Shown here: positions 40,579 through 50,321 of the stretch, one piece after another
Layout: each line of letters opens with the position of its first letter
Numbering within the stretch: position 1 is the first letter of the stretch
From: Streptomyces radiopugnans
Lineage (GTDB): Bacteria > Actinomycetota > Actinomycetes > Streptomycetales > Streptomycetaceae
DNA: 64,000 nt
Reading direction: 5' to 3'
Assembly (NCBI RefSeq): GCF_900110735.1
Contig: NZ_FOET01000001.1
Span: 930,001 to 994,000 of the forward strand
Notes under the pieces: model-generated
What the model was told of the DNA's origin: nothing
The model's database searches: none
The model's input: only the letters and a program-made list of their open reading frames with translations
Made by a program: the position numbers and the translations under genes

Positions 40579-42369
40579 TCAGCCCCGGGCCGACTCGGAC
40601 AGGAGGGCCGCCGCCTTCTCGTCGAGGATCCACAGGGTCCGCTCGCGCCCCCGGGCGCCCGCCGCGGGGGTCCGCGCCGGGTCGCCGGCGGCCAGCGCAC
40701 CGGCCGCGGCCCCGGCCTTGTCCTCGCCCGCCGCCAGCAGCCAGACCTCCCGGGCCGCACGGATGGCCGGAAGGGTGAGGGAGATCCGGGTCGGCGGCGG
40801 CTTCGGAGCCTGCCGTACGCCGACGACCGTGCGTCCGGTCTCCTTCGCGGCCGGATGGCCGGGGAAGAGGGAGGCCACATGGGTGTCCGGGCCCAGCCCC
40901 AGCAGCAGCACGTCGAAGGCGGGCACCGCCCCGCCCGGACCGCCGCCGGGGCCGCCGTCACCGGAGCCGCCGTCCGCGGCCGCGGCCAGCTCCGCCGCGT
41001 ACGCCTCGGCGGCCGCGTCCACGTCGTCGCCGTGCGGACCGTCGGAGGCGGGCATCGGGTGGACGCGCGACGGGTCCAGGGCGAGCGCGTCCAGGAGCGC
41101 CTCGCGGGCCTGGGTGTGGTTGCGGTCCGGATCGCCGTCGGGCAGGAAGCGCTCGTCGCCCCACCACAGGTCCACGCGGGACCAGTCCACCGCGTCCCGC
41201 CCCGGAGCCTGCGCCAGGGCGGCCAGCAGGGCGTTGCCGTTGCGGCCGCCGGTCAGGGCGACATGGGCCCGGCCGCGGGCGGTCTGCGCGTCCGCGATCA
41301 CGGTGATCAGGCGCGCGGCCGTGGCCCGGGCCATGCGCTCACTGTCCGGGTGGACGACGACCTGCGCAGGGGCCTGCTCCCCGCCCGGGGCCCGTGCCGC
41401 CTCCGCCTGCGCGGCCTCGGCCGCCTCCACCTCCGCGACCTGCCCGCGCACCAGGCGGTCGAGGCCGAAGCGGACGGCGCGTGCGTAGGTCTCGTCCGGG
41501 TCCAGGCGCCGCAGCTCCTCGGCGATCAGCTCGGCCGTGGAGCGCCGGTGCAGGGCCACGCTCCGGTCCGGCTGGCCCGGTACCGAGAGCGTCGCCAGCG
41601 AACCGTCGCCGCGGTCCAGGCAGATGTCGCCCTCGTCCGTGGCCAGCCGCACCGCCGTGATGCCGGGGCCGCCGGAGAGCACGCGCTCGACGGGGACGCC
41701 CAGGCGGTCGGCCAGCCACAGCGCCAGCAGCTCCGAGCTGGGGTTGTACTCCTCGCCCTCGACCACCGCCCGGGTGACGCGGGTCTGCTTCTGGTCCAGG
41801 GCGGCGGCCAGCACGCTGCGCCACAGGGTGACGCGGGTCCAGGCGAGGTCGGTGTCGCCCGGCGCGTAGGCGGCGGCGCGCCCCCTGAGCGCCGCGACCG
41901 GGTCCTCGGTCTCCGCCGCGTCGGTGATGCGGCGCTGCGCCAGGGCGCCCAGCGGGTCCTTCGAGGGGTACTCGGGCGGATCGGCCGGCCACCACAGGAC
42001 GACCGGCGCGTCCGGCAGCAGCAGGGGCAGGACGACACTGTGGGCGTGGTTGGCCAGCTCGCCGTGGAGACGCAGCAGGACCGTCTCCCCGGTGCCGGTC
42101 TCGCCGCCCACCCGCACCTCGGCGTCGAGCCGGGCCGTGGCCCGGTCACGGGGCGAGCGGCCGGGGCGCCGTACGACGACGAGGATGCGCGAGGGATGCT
42201 CCTTCGACGCGTCGCTGGCCGCCTTCAGCGCGTCGTAGTGGCTGCCCTCGTCCGTCACGATGACGAGCGTGAGCACCATCCCGACGGCCGGGCTGCCCAT
42301 CGCCCGCCGCGCTCGCACCAGAGCCGCGTTGATCCGGCCGGACGTGGTGTCCGTGAGGTCGATGTTCAT
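40579..42369 (-). CDS. OpcA (G6PDH assembly protein) fused to 6-phosphogluconolactonase
   Basis: 596 residues in one uninterrupted frame. Residues 1-305 are OpcA (MNIDLTDTTSGRINAALVRA, TLVIVTDEGSHYDALKAA, LPLLLPDAPVVLWWP, AYAPGDTDLAWTRVTLWRS), which activates actinobacterial G6PDH. Residues 336-596 are 6-phosphogluconolactonase (ALTGGRNGNALLAAL, LWWGDERFLPDGDPDRN, GLGPDTHVASLFPGH). The Ala/Glu-rich linker (306-335) has no stop, and the lactonase part has no ATG or GTG close to its natural N-terminus, so separate translation is unlikely. In other streptomycetes I recall opcA and pgl as adjacent separate genes. It overlaps zwf by 4 bases (ATGA). Confidence 0.88.
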   Translation of the reverse strand: MNIDLTDTTSGRINAALVRARRAMGSPAVGMVLTLVIVTDEGSHYDALKAASDASKEHPSRILVVVRRPGRSPRDRATARLDAEVRVGGETGTGETVLLRLHGELANHAHSVVLPLLLPDAPVVLWWPADPPEYPSKDPLGALAQRRITDAAETEDPVAALRGRAAAYAPGDTDLAWTRVTLWRSVLAAALDQKQTRVTRAVVEGEEYNPSSELLALWLADRLGVPVERVLSGGPGITAVRLATDEGDICLDRGDGSLATLSVPGQPDRSVALHRRSTAELIAEELRRLDPDETYARAVRFGLDRLVRGQVAEVEAAEAAQAEAARAPGGEQAPAQVVVHPDSERMARATAARLITVIADAQTARGRAHVALTGGRNGNALLAALAQAPGRDAVDWSRVDLWWGDERFLPDGDPDRNHTQAREALLDALALDPSRVHPMPASDGPHGDDVDAAAEAYAAELAAAADGGSGDGGPGGGPGGAVPAFDVLLLGLGPDTHVASLFPGHPAAKETGRTVVGVRQAPKPPPTRISLTLPAIRAAREVWLLAAGEDKAGAAAGALAAGDPARTPAAGARGRERTLWILDEKAAALLSESARG

Positions 42370-43892
42370 GGCCGCCGCCAGCTCCGTCCGTCACGTGCGA
42401 GCATCTCGTCGGCCGCCTGGGGACCCCAGGTCCCGGCGGTGTACGGCTCGGGCCTGCCGTGCGCGTCCCAGTACTCCTCGATCGGGTCCAGGATCTCCCA
42501 GGAGCGCTCGACCTCCTGGTGCCGGGGGAAGAGGTTGGCGTCGCCCAGCAGCACGTCCAGGATGAGCCGTTCGTACGCCTCGGGGCTGGACTCGGTGAAG
42601 GACTCCCCGTAGGCGAAGTCCATCGTCACGTCGCGGATCTCCATCGAGGTGCCCGGCACCTTGGAGCCGAACCGGATCATGACGCCCTCGTCCGGCTGCA
42701 CCCGGATGACCAGGGCGTTCTGGCCCAGTTCCTGTGTGTCGGTGGCGTCGAAGGGGGAGTAGGGGGCGCGCTGGAAGACCACCGCGATCTCGGTGACCCG
42801 GCGGCCCAGCCGCTTGCCCGTGCGCAGGTAGAAGGGGACCCCCGCCCAGCGGCGGTTGTCGATCTCCAGCTTGATGGCGGCGTAGGTGTCCGTCCGGGAG
42901 GCCGGGTCGATGCCCTCCTCCTCCAGATAGCCGGGCACCTTCTCGCCGCCCTGCCAGCCCGCCCGGTACTGGCCGCGCACGGTGTGCCGGCCCAGGTCCT
43001 TCGGCAGCCGCACCGCGTTGAGCACCTTCAGCTTCTCGGTGACCAGCGCCTTGGCGTCGAAGGAGACGGGCTCCTCCATCGCCGTCAGGGCCAGCAGCTG
43101 GAGCAGGTGGTTCTGGATGACGTCGCGCGCGGCGCCGATGCCGTCGTAGTAGCCCGCGCGACCGCCGATGCCGATGTCCTCGGCCATCGTGATCTGCACG
43201 TGGTCCACGTAGGAGCGGTTCCACAGGGGCTCGAACATCGTGTTGGCGAAGCGCAGCGCCAGGATGTTCTGGACGGTCTCCTTGCCCAGGTAGTGGTCGA
43301 TCCGGAAGACGTCGGACTGGCGGAAGACCCGGTGGACGACCCGGTTCAGCTCCTGGGCACTGGCCAGGTCGTGGCCGAAGGGCTTCTCGATGACCGCGCG
43401 GCGCCAGGACCCGTCGGGGGCGTCGGACAGCCCGTGCTCCTTGAGCTGCTCCAGGACGGTGGGGAAGAACTTCGGCGGCACCGAGAGGTAGAACGCGAAG
43501 TTGCCCCCGGTGCCGCGGGACTTGTCCAGTTCCTCGATGGTGGACTTCAGCCGGGCGAACGCGTCGTCGTCGTCGAAGACGCCGGGGACGAAGCGCATCC
43601 CCTCGCCGAGCTGCCGCCAGACCTCCTCGCGGAAGGGGGTGCGGGCGTACTGTTTGACCGAGTCGTGCACGACCTGGCAGAAGTCCTGGTCCTCCCACTC
43701 GCGGCGGGCGAAGCCGACGAGGGAGAAGCCCGGTGGGAGCAGGCCCCGGTTCGCCAGGTCGTAGACGGCGGGCATCAGCTTTTTTCGTGACAAATCGCCT
43801 GTGACGCCGAAGATCACCAGTCCCGACGGCCCCGCGATGCGCGGGAGCCGCCGGTCCTGTGCGTCACGCAGCGGGTTGGCTGCGCTGCTCAC
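42366..43892 (-). CDS. zwf: Glucose-6-phosphate 1-dehydrogenase
   Basis: 508 residues. NADP-binding GLVIFGVTGDLSRKKLMPAVY, active-site RIDHYLGKETVQN, and YDGIGAARDVIQNHLLQLLAL, PFYLRTGKRLGRR and MDFAYG are all family landmarks. It produces 6-phosphogluconolactone and NADPH. The lactonase and the activator OpcA are encoded immediately downstream. GTG 43892 lies 5 bases after the tal stop, so coupling is likely. Confidence 0.98.
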   Translation of the reverse strand: MSSAANPLRDAQDRRLPRIAGPSGLVIFGVTGDLSRKKLMPAVYDLANRGLLPPGFSLVGFARREWEDQDFCQVVHDSVKQYARTPFREEVWRQLGEGMRFVPGVFDDDDAFARLKSTIEELDKSRGTGGNFAFYLSVPPKFFPTVLEQLKEHGLSDAPDGSWRRAVIEKPFGHDLASAQELNRVVHRVFRQSDVFRIDHYLGKETVQNILALRFANTMFEPLWNRSYVDHVQITMAEDIGIGGRAGYYDGIGAARDVIQNHLLQLLALTAMEEPVSFDAKALVTEKLKVLNAVRLPKDLGRHTVRGQYRAGWQGGEKVPGYLEEEGIDPASRTDTYAAIKLEIDNRRWAGVPFYLRTGKRLGRRVTEIAVVFQRAPYSPFDATDTQELGQNALVIRVQPDEGVMIRFGSKVPGTSMEIRDVTMDFAYGESFTESSPEAYERLILDVLLGDANLFPRHQEVERSWEILDPIEEYWDAHGRPEPYTAGTWGPQAADEMLARDGRSWRRP

Positions 43893-43897
43893 CTGCT

Positions 43898-45016
43898 CTA
43901 TGCCTCCTTCGGGGCGAGGCGCTTCAGCTCGGCCTCGGTGGAGGCCAGCAGGTCGTTCCAGGCCTGCTCGAACTTCTCCACGCCCTCGACCTCGAGCTGC
44001 TCGACGACCTCGTCGTACCCGATACCGAGCTTCGCGATCGCGTCGAGGTCGGCGCGGGCCTGCTCGTAGGTGCCGCGCACGGTGTCGCCGGTGATCTCAC
44101 CGTGGTCGCCGACGGCCTCCAGGGTGGCCTCCGGCATGGTGTTCACCGTGTTCGGGGCGACCAGCCCGGTGACGTAGAGGGTGTCGGGGTAGCTGGGGTC
44201 CTTCACGCCGGTGGAGGCCCACAGCGGACGCTGCCGGTTGGCGCCCGCGGACTCCAGGGCCGTCCAGCGGTCGGAGGCGACGACCTCCTCGTACGCCTGG
44301 TAGGCCAGCCGGGCGTTGGCCAGCGCGGCCTTGCCGCGCAGCGCCAGCGCCTCGTCGGTGCCCAGGGCCGTCAGCCGCTTGTCGATCTCGGTGTCCACCC
44401 GGGAGACGAAGAACGACGCCACGGAGTGGATCTCCGACAGGTCCAGGCCCTTGGCCTTCGCCTGCTCCAGACCCTCCATGTAGGCGTCCATCACCATCCG
44501 GTAGCGCTCCAGCGAGAAGATCAGCGTGACGTTGACGCTGATGCCCGCGGCGATGGTCTCCGTGATCGCCGGGAGCCCGGCGGTGGTGGCGGGGATCTTG
44601 ATGAGGGTGTTGGGGCGGTCCACCAGCCAGGCGAGCTGCTTGGCCTCGGCGACCGTGGGCCGCGTGGCGTGGGCCAGCCGCGGGTCCACCTCGATGGAGA
44701 CCCGGCCGTCCTGCCCGCCGGTGGCGTCGAAGACCGGGCGCAGGATGTCGGCGGCGTCGCGGACGTCGGCGGTGGTGATCATCCGGATCGCCTCCTCCAC
44801 CGTCACACGGCGGGAGGCGAGGTCGGTGAGCTGGCGGTCGTAGCCGTGCCCCTCGGAGATCGCCTTCTGGAAGATCGACGGGTTGGTGGTGACACCCACG
44901 ACGTGCTGCTCGTTCAGCAGCTCGGCGAGGTTGCCGGACGTGATGCGGTGGCGGGACAGGTCGTCCAGCCAGATCGCCACGCCTTCGTCGCTCAGGCGCT
45001 TGAGTGCGTCTGTCAT
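43898..45016 (-). CDS. tal: Transaldolase
   Basis: 372 residues of the longer actinobacterial transaldolase type. [48 protein letters not shown] and the Schiff-base Lys in [15 protein letters not shown] are visible. It transfers dihydroxyacetone units between sugar phosphates. ATG 45016 has GGAGATG upstream and follows tkt by 36 bases. Confidence 0.97.
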   Translation of the reverse strand: MTDALKRLSDEGVAIWLDDLSRHRITSGNLAELLNEQHVVGVTTNPSIFQKAISEGHGYDRQLTDLASRRVTVEEAIRMITTADVRDAADILRPVFDATGGQDGRVSIEVDPRLAHATRPTVAEAKQLAWLVDRPNTLIKIPATTAGLPAITETIAAGISVNVTLIFSLERYRMVMDAYMEGLEQAKAKGLDLSEIHSVASFFVSRVDTEIDKRLTALGTDEALALRGKAALANARLAYQAYEEVVASDRWTALESAGANRQRPLWASTGVKDPSYPDTLYVTGLVAPNTVNTMPEATLEAVGDHGEITGDTVRGTYEQARADLDAIAKLGIGYDEVVEQLEVEGVEKFEQAWNDLLASTEAELKRLAPKEA

Positions 45017-45052
45017 GAGGAATGCATCTCCTGATCTCGTTGCCTGTGGGCG

Positions 45053-47146
45053 TCAGCGTGCGGCGGCGGCGATGGATTCCCGGGCGGCGGCGGCGACCGC
45101 CTCGCCGGTCAGGCCGAACTCGCGGTACAGCACCTTGTAGTCGGCCGAGGCGCCGAAGTGCTCCAGGGAGACGATCCGGCCTGCGTCGCCGACGTACCGG
45201 TGCCAGGTCAGGCCGACACCGGCCTCGACGGCCACGCGCGCCCGCACCGACGGCGGCAGCACGCGCTCGCGCCAGGCCTGGTCCTGCTCCTCGAACCACT
45301 CCAGGCACGGCATCGACACCACCCGGGCGGGCACGCCCTCGGCCTGGAGCGACTCGCGCGCGGCGACGGCGAGCTGCACCTCCGAGCCGGTGGCGATGAG
45401 GACGACCTGCGGCTCGCACTCCCGCCCCTCGGAGTCCGCGGCCTCGAACATCACGTACCCGCCGCGGGCGGCGTCCTCGTTGGGCTCGTAGGTCGGCACG
45501 TTCTGGCGGGTCAGCGCGATGCCGTGCGGGGCCGGGCGGTCGCCGTGGCGGCGCATGATCTCGCGCCAGGCGATCGCGGTCTCGTTGGCGTCGGCCGGGC
45601 GGACCATGTTCAGGCCCGGGATGGCGCGCAGCGCGGCCAGGTGCTCGACCGGCTGGTGGGTCGGGCCGTCCTCGCCCAGGCCGATGGAGTCGTGCGTCCA
45701 CACGTAGGTGACCGGCAGCCTCATCAGGGCCGCCAGCCGCACCGCCGGCCGCATGTAGTCGGAGAACACCAGGAAGGTGCCGCCGTAGATCCGGGTGTTG
45801 CCGTGCAGCGCGATGCCGTTCATGGTCGAGCCCATGGCGTGCTCGCGGATGCCGAAGTGCACCGTGCGGCCGTACGGGTCCGCCTCCGGCAGCGGGTTGT
45901 CCGCCGGGAGGAAGGACGAGGAGGCGTCGATGGTGGTGTTGTTGGAGCCCGCGAGGTCGGCGGAGCCGCCCCACAGCTCGGGGATCACGCCGCCCAGCTC
46001 CTTGAGCACCGCGCCGGAGGCCTTGCGGGTGGCCATGTCCTTGCCGGCTGGGAAGGAGGGCAGCGCCTTCTCCCAGCCCTCGGGCAGCTTCCCGGCGCTG
46101 ATCCGGTCGAACTCGGCGGCGCGGTCGGGGTTGGCCTCGCGCCACTTGGCGAGCCCGTCCTCCCAGGCCCGGCGCGCCTCGCGGCCGCGGTCCACGACCT
46201 TGCGGGCGTGCTCGAGGACCTCGTCGGCCACCTCGAAGTGCTTCTCCGGGTCGAAGCCCAGCACCCGCTTGGTGGCCGCGACCTCCTCCTCGCCCAGCGC
46301 GGAGCCGTGCGAGGCCTCGGTGTTCTGGGCGTTCGGCGCGGGCCAGGCGATGATCGTGCGGGCGGCGATGATCGAGGGGCGCTCGGTCTCCTCCTGCGCC
46401 GCCCGCAGCGCCGCGTACAGGGTCCGGACGTCGAAGTCGCCGCTGGGCGCCTGCTCGATGCGCTGGACGTGCCAGCCGTACGCCTCGTAGCGCTTCAGGA
46501 CGTCCTCGGACAGCGCGGTCGCGGTGTCGCCCTCGATGGAGATGTGGTTGTCGTCGTACAGGGCGACGATGTTGCCCAGCTTCTGGTGGCCGGCGAGCGA
46601 GGACGCCTCGGCCGAGACCCCCTCCTCCAGGTCGCCGTCGGAGACGATGGTCCAGATGGTGTGGTCGAAGGGGGAGGCGCCGGGGGCGGCGTCCGGATCG
46701 AACAGACCGCGCTCGTAGCGGGCGGCCATCGCCATGCCCACGGCGTTGGCGATGCCCTGGCCCAGCGGGCCGGTGGTGGTCTCGACCCCGGTGGTGTGGC
46801 CGTACTCCGGGTGGCCGGGGGTCCTGCTGTCCCAGGTGCGGAAGGCCTTCAGGTCCTCCAGCTCCAGTCCGTAGCCGGACAGGTACAGCTGGATGTACAG
46901 CGTCAGGCTGGTGTGGCCGGGGGAGAGGACGAACCGGTCCCGGCCCGCCCACCGCGCGTCGGACGGGTCGTGCCGCATCAGCTTCTGGAAGAGCAGGTAC
47001 GCCGCCGGAGCGAGGCTCATGGCGGTACCGGGGTGTCCGTTACCGACTTTCTGTACGGCGTCCATCGCCAGGACCCGTACGGTGTCGACAGCCCGCTGAT
47101 CCAGTTCGGTCCACTCGAGATCTGTGGTGGTCGGCTTGGTGCTCAC
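45053..47146 (-). CDS. tkt: Transketolase
   Basis: 697 residues. The thiamine-diphosphate domain has GNGHPGTAMSLAPAAYLLFQ and VSDGDLEEGVSAEASSLAGHQ. The middle domain has HFGIREHAMGSTMNGIALHGN and THDSIGLGEDGPTHQPVEHL. A C-terminal transketolase fold follows. It is first of the tkt-tal-zwf-opcA/pgl operon for the pentose-phosphate pathway. GTG 47146 is preceded by GAGGAG at about 12 bases. A TACGCT (minus strand, about 47213-47218) could be its -10. Confidence 0.98.
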   Translation of the reverse strand: MSTKPTTTDLEWTELDQRAVDTVRVLAMDAVQKVGNGHPGTAMSLAPAAYLLFQKLMRHDPSDARWAGRDRFVLSPGHTSLTLYIQLYLSGYGLELEDLKAFRTWDSRTPGHPEYGHTTGVETTTGPLGQGIANAVGMAMAARYERGLFDPDAAPGASPFDHTIWTIVSDGDLEEGVSAEASSLAGHQKLGNIVALYDDNHISIEGDTATALSEDVLKRYEAYGWHVQRIEQAPSGDFDVRTLYAALRAAQEETERPSIIAARTIIAWPAPNAQNTEASHGSALGEEEVAATKRVLGFDPEKHFEVADEVLEHARKVVDRGREARRAWEDGLAKWREANPDRAAEFDRISAGKLPEGWEKALPSFPAGKDMATRKASGAVLKELGGVIPELWGGSADLAGSNNTTIDASSSFLPADNPLPEADPYGRTVHFGIREHAMGSTMNGIALHGNTRIYGGTFLVFSDYMRPAVRLAALMRLPVTYVWTHDSIGLGEDGPTHQPVEHLAALRAIPGLNMVRPADANETAIAWREIMRRHGDRPAPHGIALTRQNVPTYEPNEDAARGGYVMFEAADSEGRECEPQVVLIATGSEVQLAVAARESLQAEGVPARVVSMPCLEWFEEQDQAWRERVLPPSVRARVAVEAGVGLTWHRYVGDAGRIVSLEHFGASADYKVLYREFGLTGEAVAAAARESIAAAAR

Positions 47147-47568
47147 CCTGCGTCAGGGCTCCTCTCCACATGTCGAAGGCCGGTGTCTGTCAGGTCACAC
47201 CGGGCGGTGTCGAGCGTACCCTCGCCGGTGTTCCCCCTTTCGGGCCGCTCATCCTTTGGGAAGCCGGGAGAACGAACCGCTTCAAACCGGGCGCGCAACG
47301 GGCCTCACCTGGGCATCTGTGGAACACCGGGCGCACATGAGCGCCGCCTTCCGGTGCCCCGGGAGGCCCTGTGCACCTCGTACCCGCACCCCGCCGGGGC
47401 ACCCCCTTGCGGGGTACACCGACACGGGCGACCCCCGGGGCGAGCGGCGTATGGCCAGCGTCTACAGTGGCGTGGTAGGTGCGAGCCGTGACGGGACCCC
47501 GGAGGTCCGGGCTCGCTTGTTCCCACGCGGCGCGAGCCGCGCATGTCGCATCGTGATCAGGGGTGTCC
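47147..47568. other. 422-bp divergent control region of tkt and ctaB
   Basis: No convincing gene. The tkt side has a possible TACGCT -10 on the minus strand. The ctaB side has TACAGT (47463-47468), a possible -10 whose RNA would begin near 47475 with a structured leader. The middle is ordinary GC-rich sequence, with an AT-richer patch around 47245-47290. Confidence 0.45.
47481..47541 (+). promoter_or_regulatory. Structured 5' leader of ctaB (two hairpins)
   Basis: Hairpin 1 pairs GCGAGCC (47481-47487) with GGCTCGC (47510-47516) and, inside, GGACC with GGTCC. Hairpin 2 is CGCGGC-GCGA-GCCGCG (47526-47541), closed by a GNRA tetraloop. Both lie between the candidate -10 and the ribosome site. 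I know no named RNA family that matches. Confidence 0.4.
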
Positions 47569-48543
47569 GTGACGGCCGTCGAATCCCGTCCCGCGGGTGG
47601 GGATACCGCCCACACCCGAGGGGTTGTGGGGGAGCTCGATCAGAGCCCAGCACACCGGCCGCTCGGGGCCCGTATCAAGGGCTATGTGGCACTGACCAAG
47701 CCGCGGATCATCGAACTGCTGCTGATCACCACCATTCCGGTGATGTTCCTCGCCGAACAGGGCGTCCCCGACCTGTGGCTGGTCCTGGCCACCTGCCTGG
47801 GCGGCTATCTGTCGGCGGGCGGCGCCAACGCGCTGAACATGTACATCGACCGGGACATCGACGCGCTGATGCACCGCACCGAGAAGCGTCCCCTGGTCAC
47901 CGGTGTGCTGACCCCGCGCGAGGCCCTGGTCTTCGGCGTCACGCTGGCCGTGGTCTCCACGCTGTGGTTCGGCTGGACGGTCAACTGGCTCTCGGCGGCC
48001 CTGTCCCTGGGCGCGCTGCTGTTCTACGTCGTCGTCTACACGATGATCCTCAAACGGCGCACCGCCCAGAACATCGTCTGGGGCGGCATCGCCGGCTGCA
48101 TGCCCGTGCTCATCGGCTGGTCGTCGGTGAAGAACGAGGTGAGCTGGGCCGCCGTCGTCCTCTTCCTGGTCATCTTCTTCTGGACGCCCCCGCACTACTG
48201 GCCGCTGTCGATGAAGGTCAAGGACGACTACGCCCGGGTCGGGGTCCCGATGCTCCCGGTCGTCGCGGGCAACCGCGCGGTGGCCCGGCAGATCGTGGTC
48301 TACAGCTGGGTCATGGTGGCCGTCTCGCTGGCCCTGTGGCCGCTGGGGTACGTCGGCTGGTTCTACCCGCTGGTCGCGCTCGCCGCGGGCGGCTGGTGGC
48401 TGTGGGAGGCGCACGCCCTCCAGGCCAGGGCCAAGGCCGGGGTCACGGGCGCGAAGCTCAAGGAGATGCGGCTGTTCCACTGGTCCATCACCTATGTGTC
48501 GCTGCTGTTCGTGGCCGTGGCGGTGGACCCCTTCCTGCGCTGA
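47569..48543 (+). CDS. ctaB: Protohaem IX farnesyltransferase (haem O synthase)
   Basis: 324 residues, a UbiA-type prenyltransferase with about 8-9 helices. Key motifs are [19 protein letters not shown], the Asp-rich [19 protein letters not shown] and the second [21 protein letters not shown]. It adds the farnesyl group to haem B for cytochrome c oxidase. I chose GTG 47569 because AGGGG lies 6 bases upstream and the protein then starts [13 protein letters not shown] 47563 has no SD. Haem A synthase is encoded nearby on the other strand. Confidence 0.95.
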   Translation: MTAVESRPAGGDTAHTRGVVGELDQSPAHRPLGARIKGYVALTKPRIIELLLITTIPVMFLAEQGVPDLWLVLATCLGGYLSAGGANALNMYIDRDIDALMHRTEKRPLVTGVLTPREALVFGVTLAVVSTLWFGWTVNWLSAALSLGALLFYVVVYTMILKRRTAQNIVWGGIAGCMPVLIGWSSVKNEVSWAAVVLFLVIFFWTPPHYWPLSMKVKDDYARVGVPMLPVVAGNRAVARQIVVYSWVMVAVSLALWPLGYVGWFYPLVALAAGGWWLWEAHALQARAKAGVTGAKLKEMRLFHWSITYVSLLFVAVAVDPFLR

Positions 48544-48661
48544 CCGCACGCCGGCCCGGCACCGACTCGTAACGGCCCGGCGCCGGGCCGGCGCCGGGCG
48601 TGGCGCAGGCCACCCGGAGCAGCGGTCGCCAGGTGATCTACCCATCGGTAGCATCCTGTCC

Positions 48662-49012
48662 ATGGACAGCACACAGCAGGCGGAAGAGACCGGGCCCGAC
48701 GCCAAGGCCCAGCGCTGGGTGACCAAGCTTGCCAAGGAGATCACCGCGTTCGCCAAGGAGCGCGGCGGCAGTGCCGACGCCCAAATCTCCTACATCGGCG
48801 AGCGCGGCGTGCGGATCGTCCTCGTCGGCGAGGACGGCGGCTGGGGCGACCTGGTGGCCCCGTCCCGCGAGGTCGCGCAGAAGGCCGCCGAGAAGGCGGG
48901 GGTCACCGTCCACGAGAGCCTCGACGGGGACCTCGCCGCCCGGATCCGTACCGGCCCCTACGAGTGGGAGCGGATGGCGGGCATCCAGGTCGGAGGGCCC
49001 AAGGACCGCTGA
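48662..49012 (+). CDS. Conserved hypothetical protein
   Basis: 116 residues, soluble, with no recognised domain. A helical KAQRWVTKLAKEITAFAKERGG segment is followed by strands (AQISYIGERGVRIVLVGEDGGWGDLV) and a helix (REVAQKAAEKAGV), an alpha-beta-alpha arrangement. ATG 48662 lies 7 bases after TAGCAT (48649-48654) with no SD, so the mRNA is probably leaderless. Two strong hairpins follow the gene. Confidence 0.7.
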   Translation: MDSTQQAEETGPDAKAQRWVTKLAKEITAFAKERGGSADAQISYIGERGVRIVLVGEDGGWGDLVAPSREVAQKAAEKAGVTVHESLDGDLAARIRTGPYEWERMAGIQVGGPKDR

Positions 49013-49122
49013 CGCGGAAGTGCTGTGCGCGGCGGGGCGCCGCGAGGGCCGGCCGACCGCCCGCCGGCCGCCGTACCCCGCCGCCGGACCCGTGCTCGTC
49101 CGCCGCCCGCCGCAGGGCGCGC

Positions 49123-49157
49123 GAGGCCCCGGTGCGGCCGTGCCGCACCGGGGCCTC
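49123..49157 (+). terminator. 15-bp hairpin terminator
   Basis: A perfect stem (GAGGCCCCGGTGCGG / CCGCACCGGGGCCTC) with a 5-nt loop, about 110 bases beyond the stop of the hypothetical gene. Confidence 0.7.
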
Positions 49158-49221
49158 TCCGTGTCCGCCCCGCTTCCCCGGGCCCCGCGGCCCGCGCACC
49201 CGGCCGGGCGGGCGGGGAAAC

Positions 49222-49274
49222 GCGCGGGAGGGCCGGCCGGACGGGGACTCCCCGTCCGGCCGGCCCTCCCGCGC
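49222..49274. terminator. 53-nt nearly perfect palindrome before the ctaA stop
   Basis: 26 bases (49222-49247) pair perfectly with 49249-49274 around a single central C. It lies 7 bases beyond the ctaA stop on the minus strand and would act as a very strong bidirectional terminator for the convergent genes. Confidence 0.8.
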
Positions 49275-49281
49275 AGGGGTC

Positions 49282-50292
49282 CTACAGGCCGGACGCGGCC
49301 GGGGCCGGGGCCGGCCTGCCGGCGGACACGGGTGCCTCGGCGGCCACCGGCGGCAGACCGCGCTCGCGCAGCGACAGCAGCACCCGCAGGACGGCGACCC
49401 ACACCAGGCAGGAGCCCAGCAGGTGCGCCGCGACCAGCACCTCGGGCAGCTCGGTGAAGTACTGGACGTAGCCGATGACGCCCTGCGCCAGCAGGACCAG
49501 GAAGAGGTCCCGGGTGCGGACGACCGGGGCCCGGGGGGCGTCCACGGCGCGCAGCGCCAGCCACAGCAGCACGGTCAGGGCCACCACGGCCCAGGCCAGC
49601 AGGGCGTGCACCCGGGCGGTCGTCTCCCAGTCCACGCCCATCCGCGGCACGTCGCTGCTGTCGCCCGCGTGAGGGCCCGCGCCCGTCACCATGGTGCCGA
49701 CGACGATCAGCACCACGGACACGGCGGTCAGCGCCGCCGCGAGCTGCCGGGCCCGCGCCCCGGCCAGCGGGCGCGGCGCGTCGTCGCCCTCGCGGGCGCG
49801 CAGCCAGGTGACGGTGGTGACCGTGATGAGCACGCTGGCGAGCAGGAAGTGCGCGGCGACGGTGTACGGGTTCAGCCGCAGCAGCACCGTCACGCCGCCC
49901 AGCAGGCCGTTGGCGACGACCAGCCAGAACTGCGACCAGGCCAGCCGCGACAGGCCGCGGCGGCGCGGCTTCGCCGAGCGGACCGCGACGATCGCCCAGC
50001 CGACGGCGGCGCACAGCACGTACGTCAGCAGCCGGTTGCCGAACTCGATGGCGCCGTGCAGCCCCATCTCGGGGGTGGCGACCAGGCTGTCCCCGCTGCA
50101 CTTGGGCCAGGTGTCGCACCCCAGTCCCGAGCCGGTCAGCCGCACCACCCCGCCGGTGACCACGATGAGCACGCTCAGGACGAGCGCGGTCAGGGTGGCG
50201 CGCTCCACGGTGCGCTGGGCGGGGGTCCAGCGCCTGGCGACGTACGCGACGGGGTTTCGCGCGAATTCGAGCAGATTGGGCACGGACACCAT
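49282..50292 (-). CDS. ctaA: Haem A synthase (COX15/CtaA)
   Basis: 336 residues with about 8 membrane helices. VVTGGVVRLTGSGLGCDTWPKC, the haem-ligand His segments (EMGLHGAIEFGNRLLTY, NPYTVAAHFLLAS) and RVHALLAWAVV / VLVAAHLLGSCLVW match the COX15 family. It oxidises the C8 methyl of haem O to haem A, downstream of CtaB. I chose ATG 50292 (MVSVPNLLEFARNP); a TTG at 50313 is less likely. No good SD is visible. Confidence 0.93.
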   Translation of the reverse strand: MVSVPNLLEFARNPVAYVARRWTPAQRTVERATLTALVLSVLIVVTGGVVRLTGSGLGCDTWPKCSGDSLVATPEMGLHGAIEFGNRLLTYVLCAAVGWAIVAVRSAKPRRRGLSRLAWSQFWLVVANGLLGGVTVLLRLNPYTVAAHFLLASVLITVTTVTWLRAREGDDAPRPLAGARARQLAAALTAVSVVLIVVGTMVTGAGPHAGDSSDVPRMGVDWETTARVHALLAWAVVALTVLLWLALRAVDAPRAPVVRTRDLFLVLLAQGVIGYVQYFTELPEVLVAAHLLGSCLVWVAVLRVLLSLRERGLPPVAAEAPVSAGRPAPAPAASGL

Positions 50293-50321
50293 GGTAGGCG
50301 GGGGCTTGTGCAAGCTTTCAC

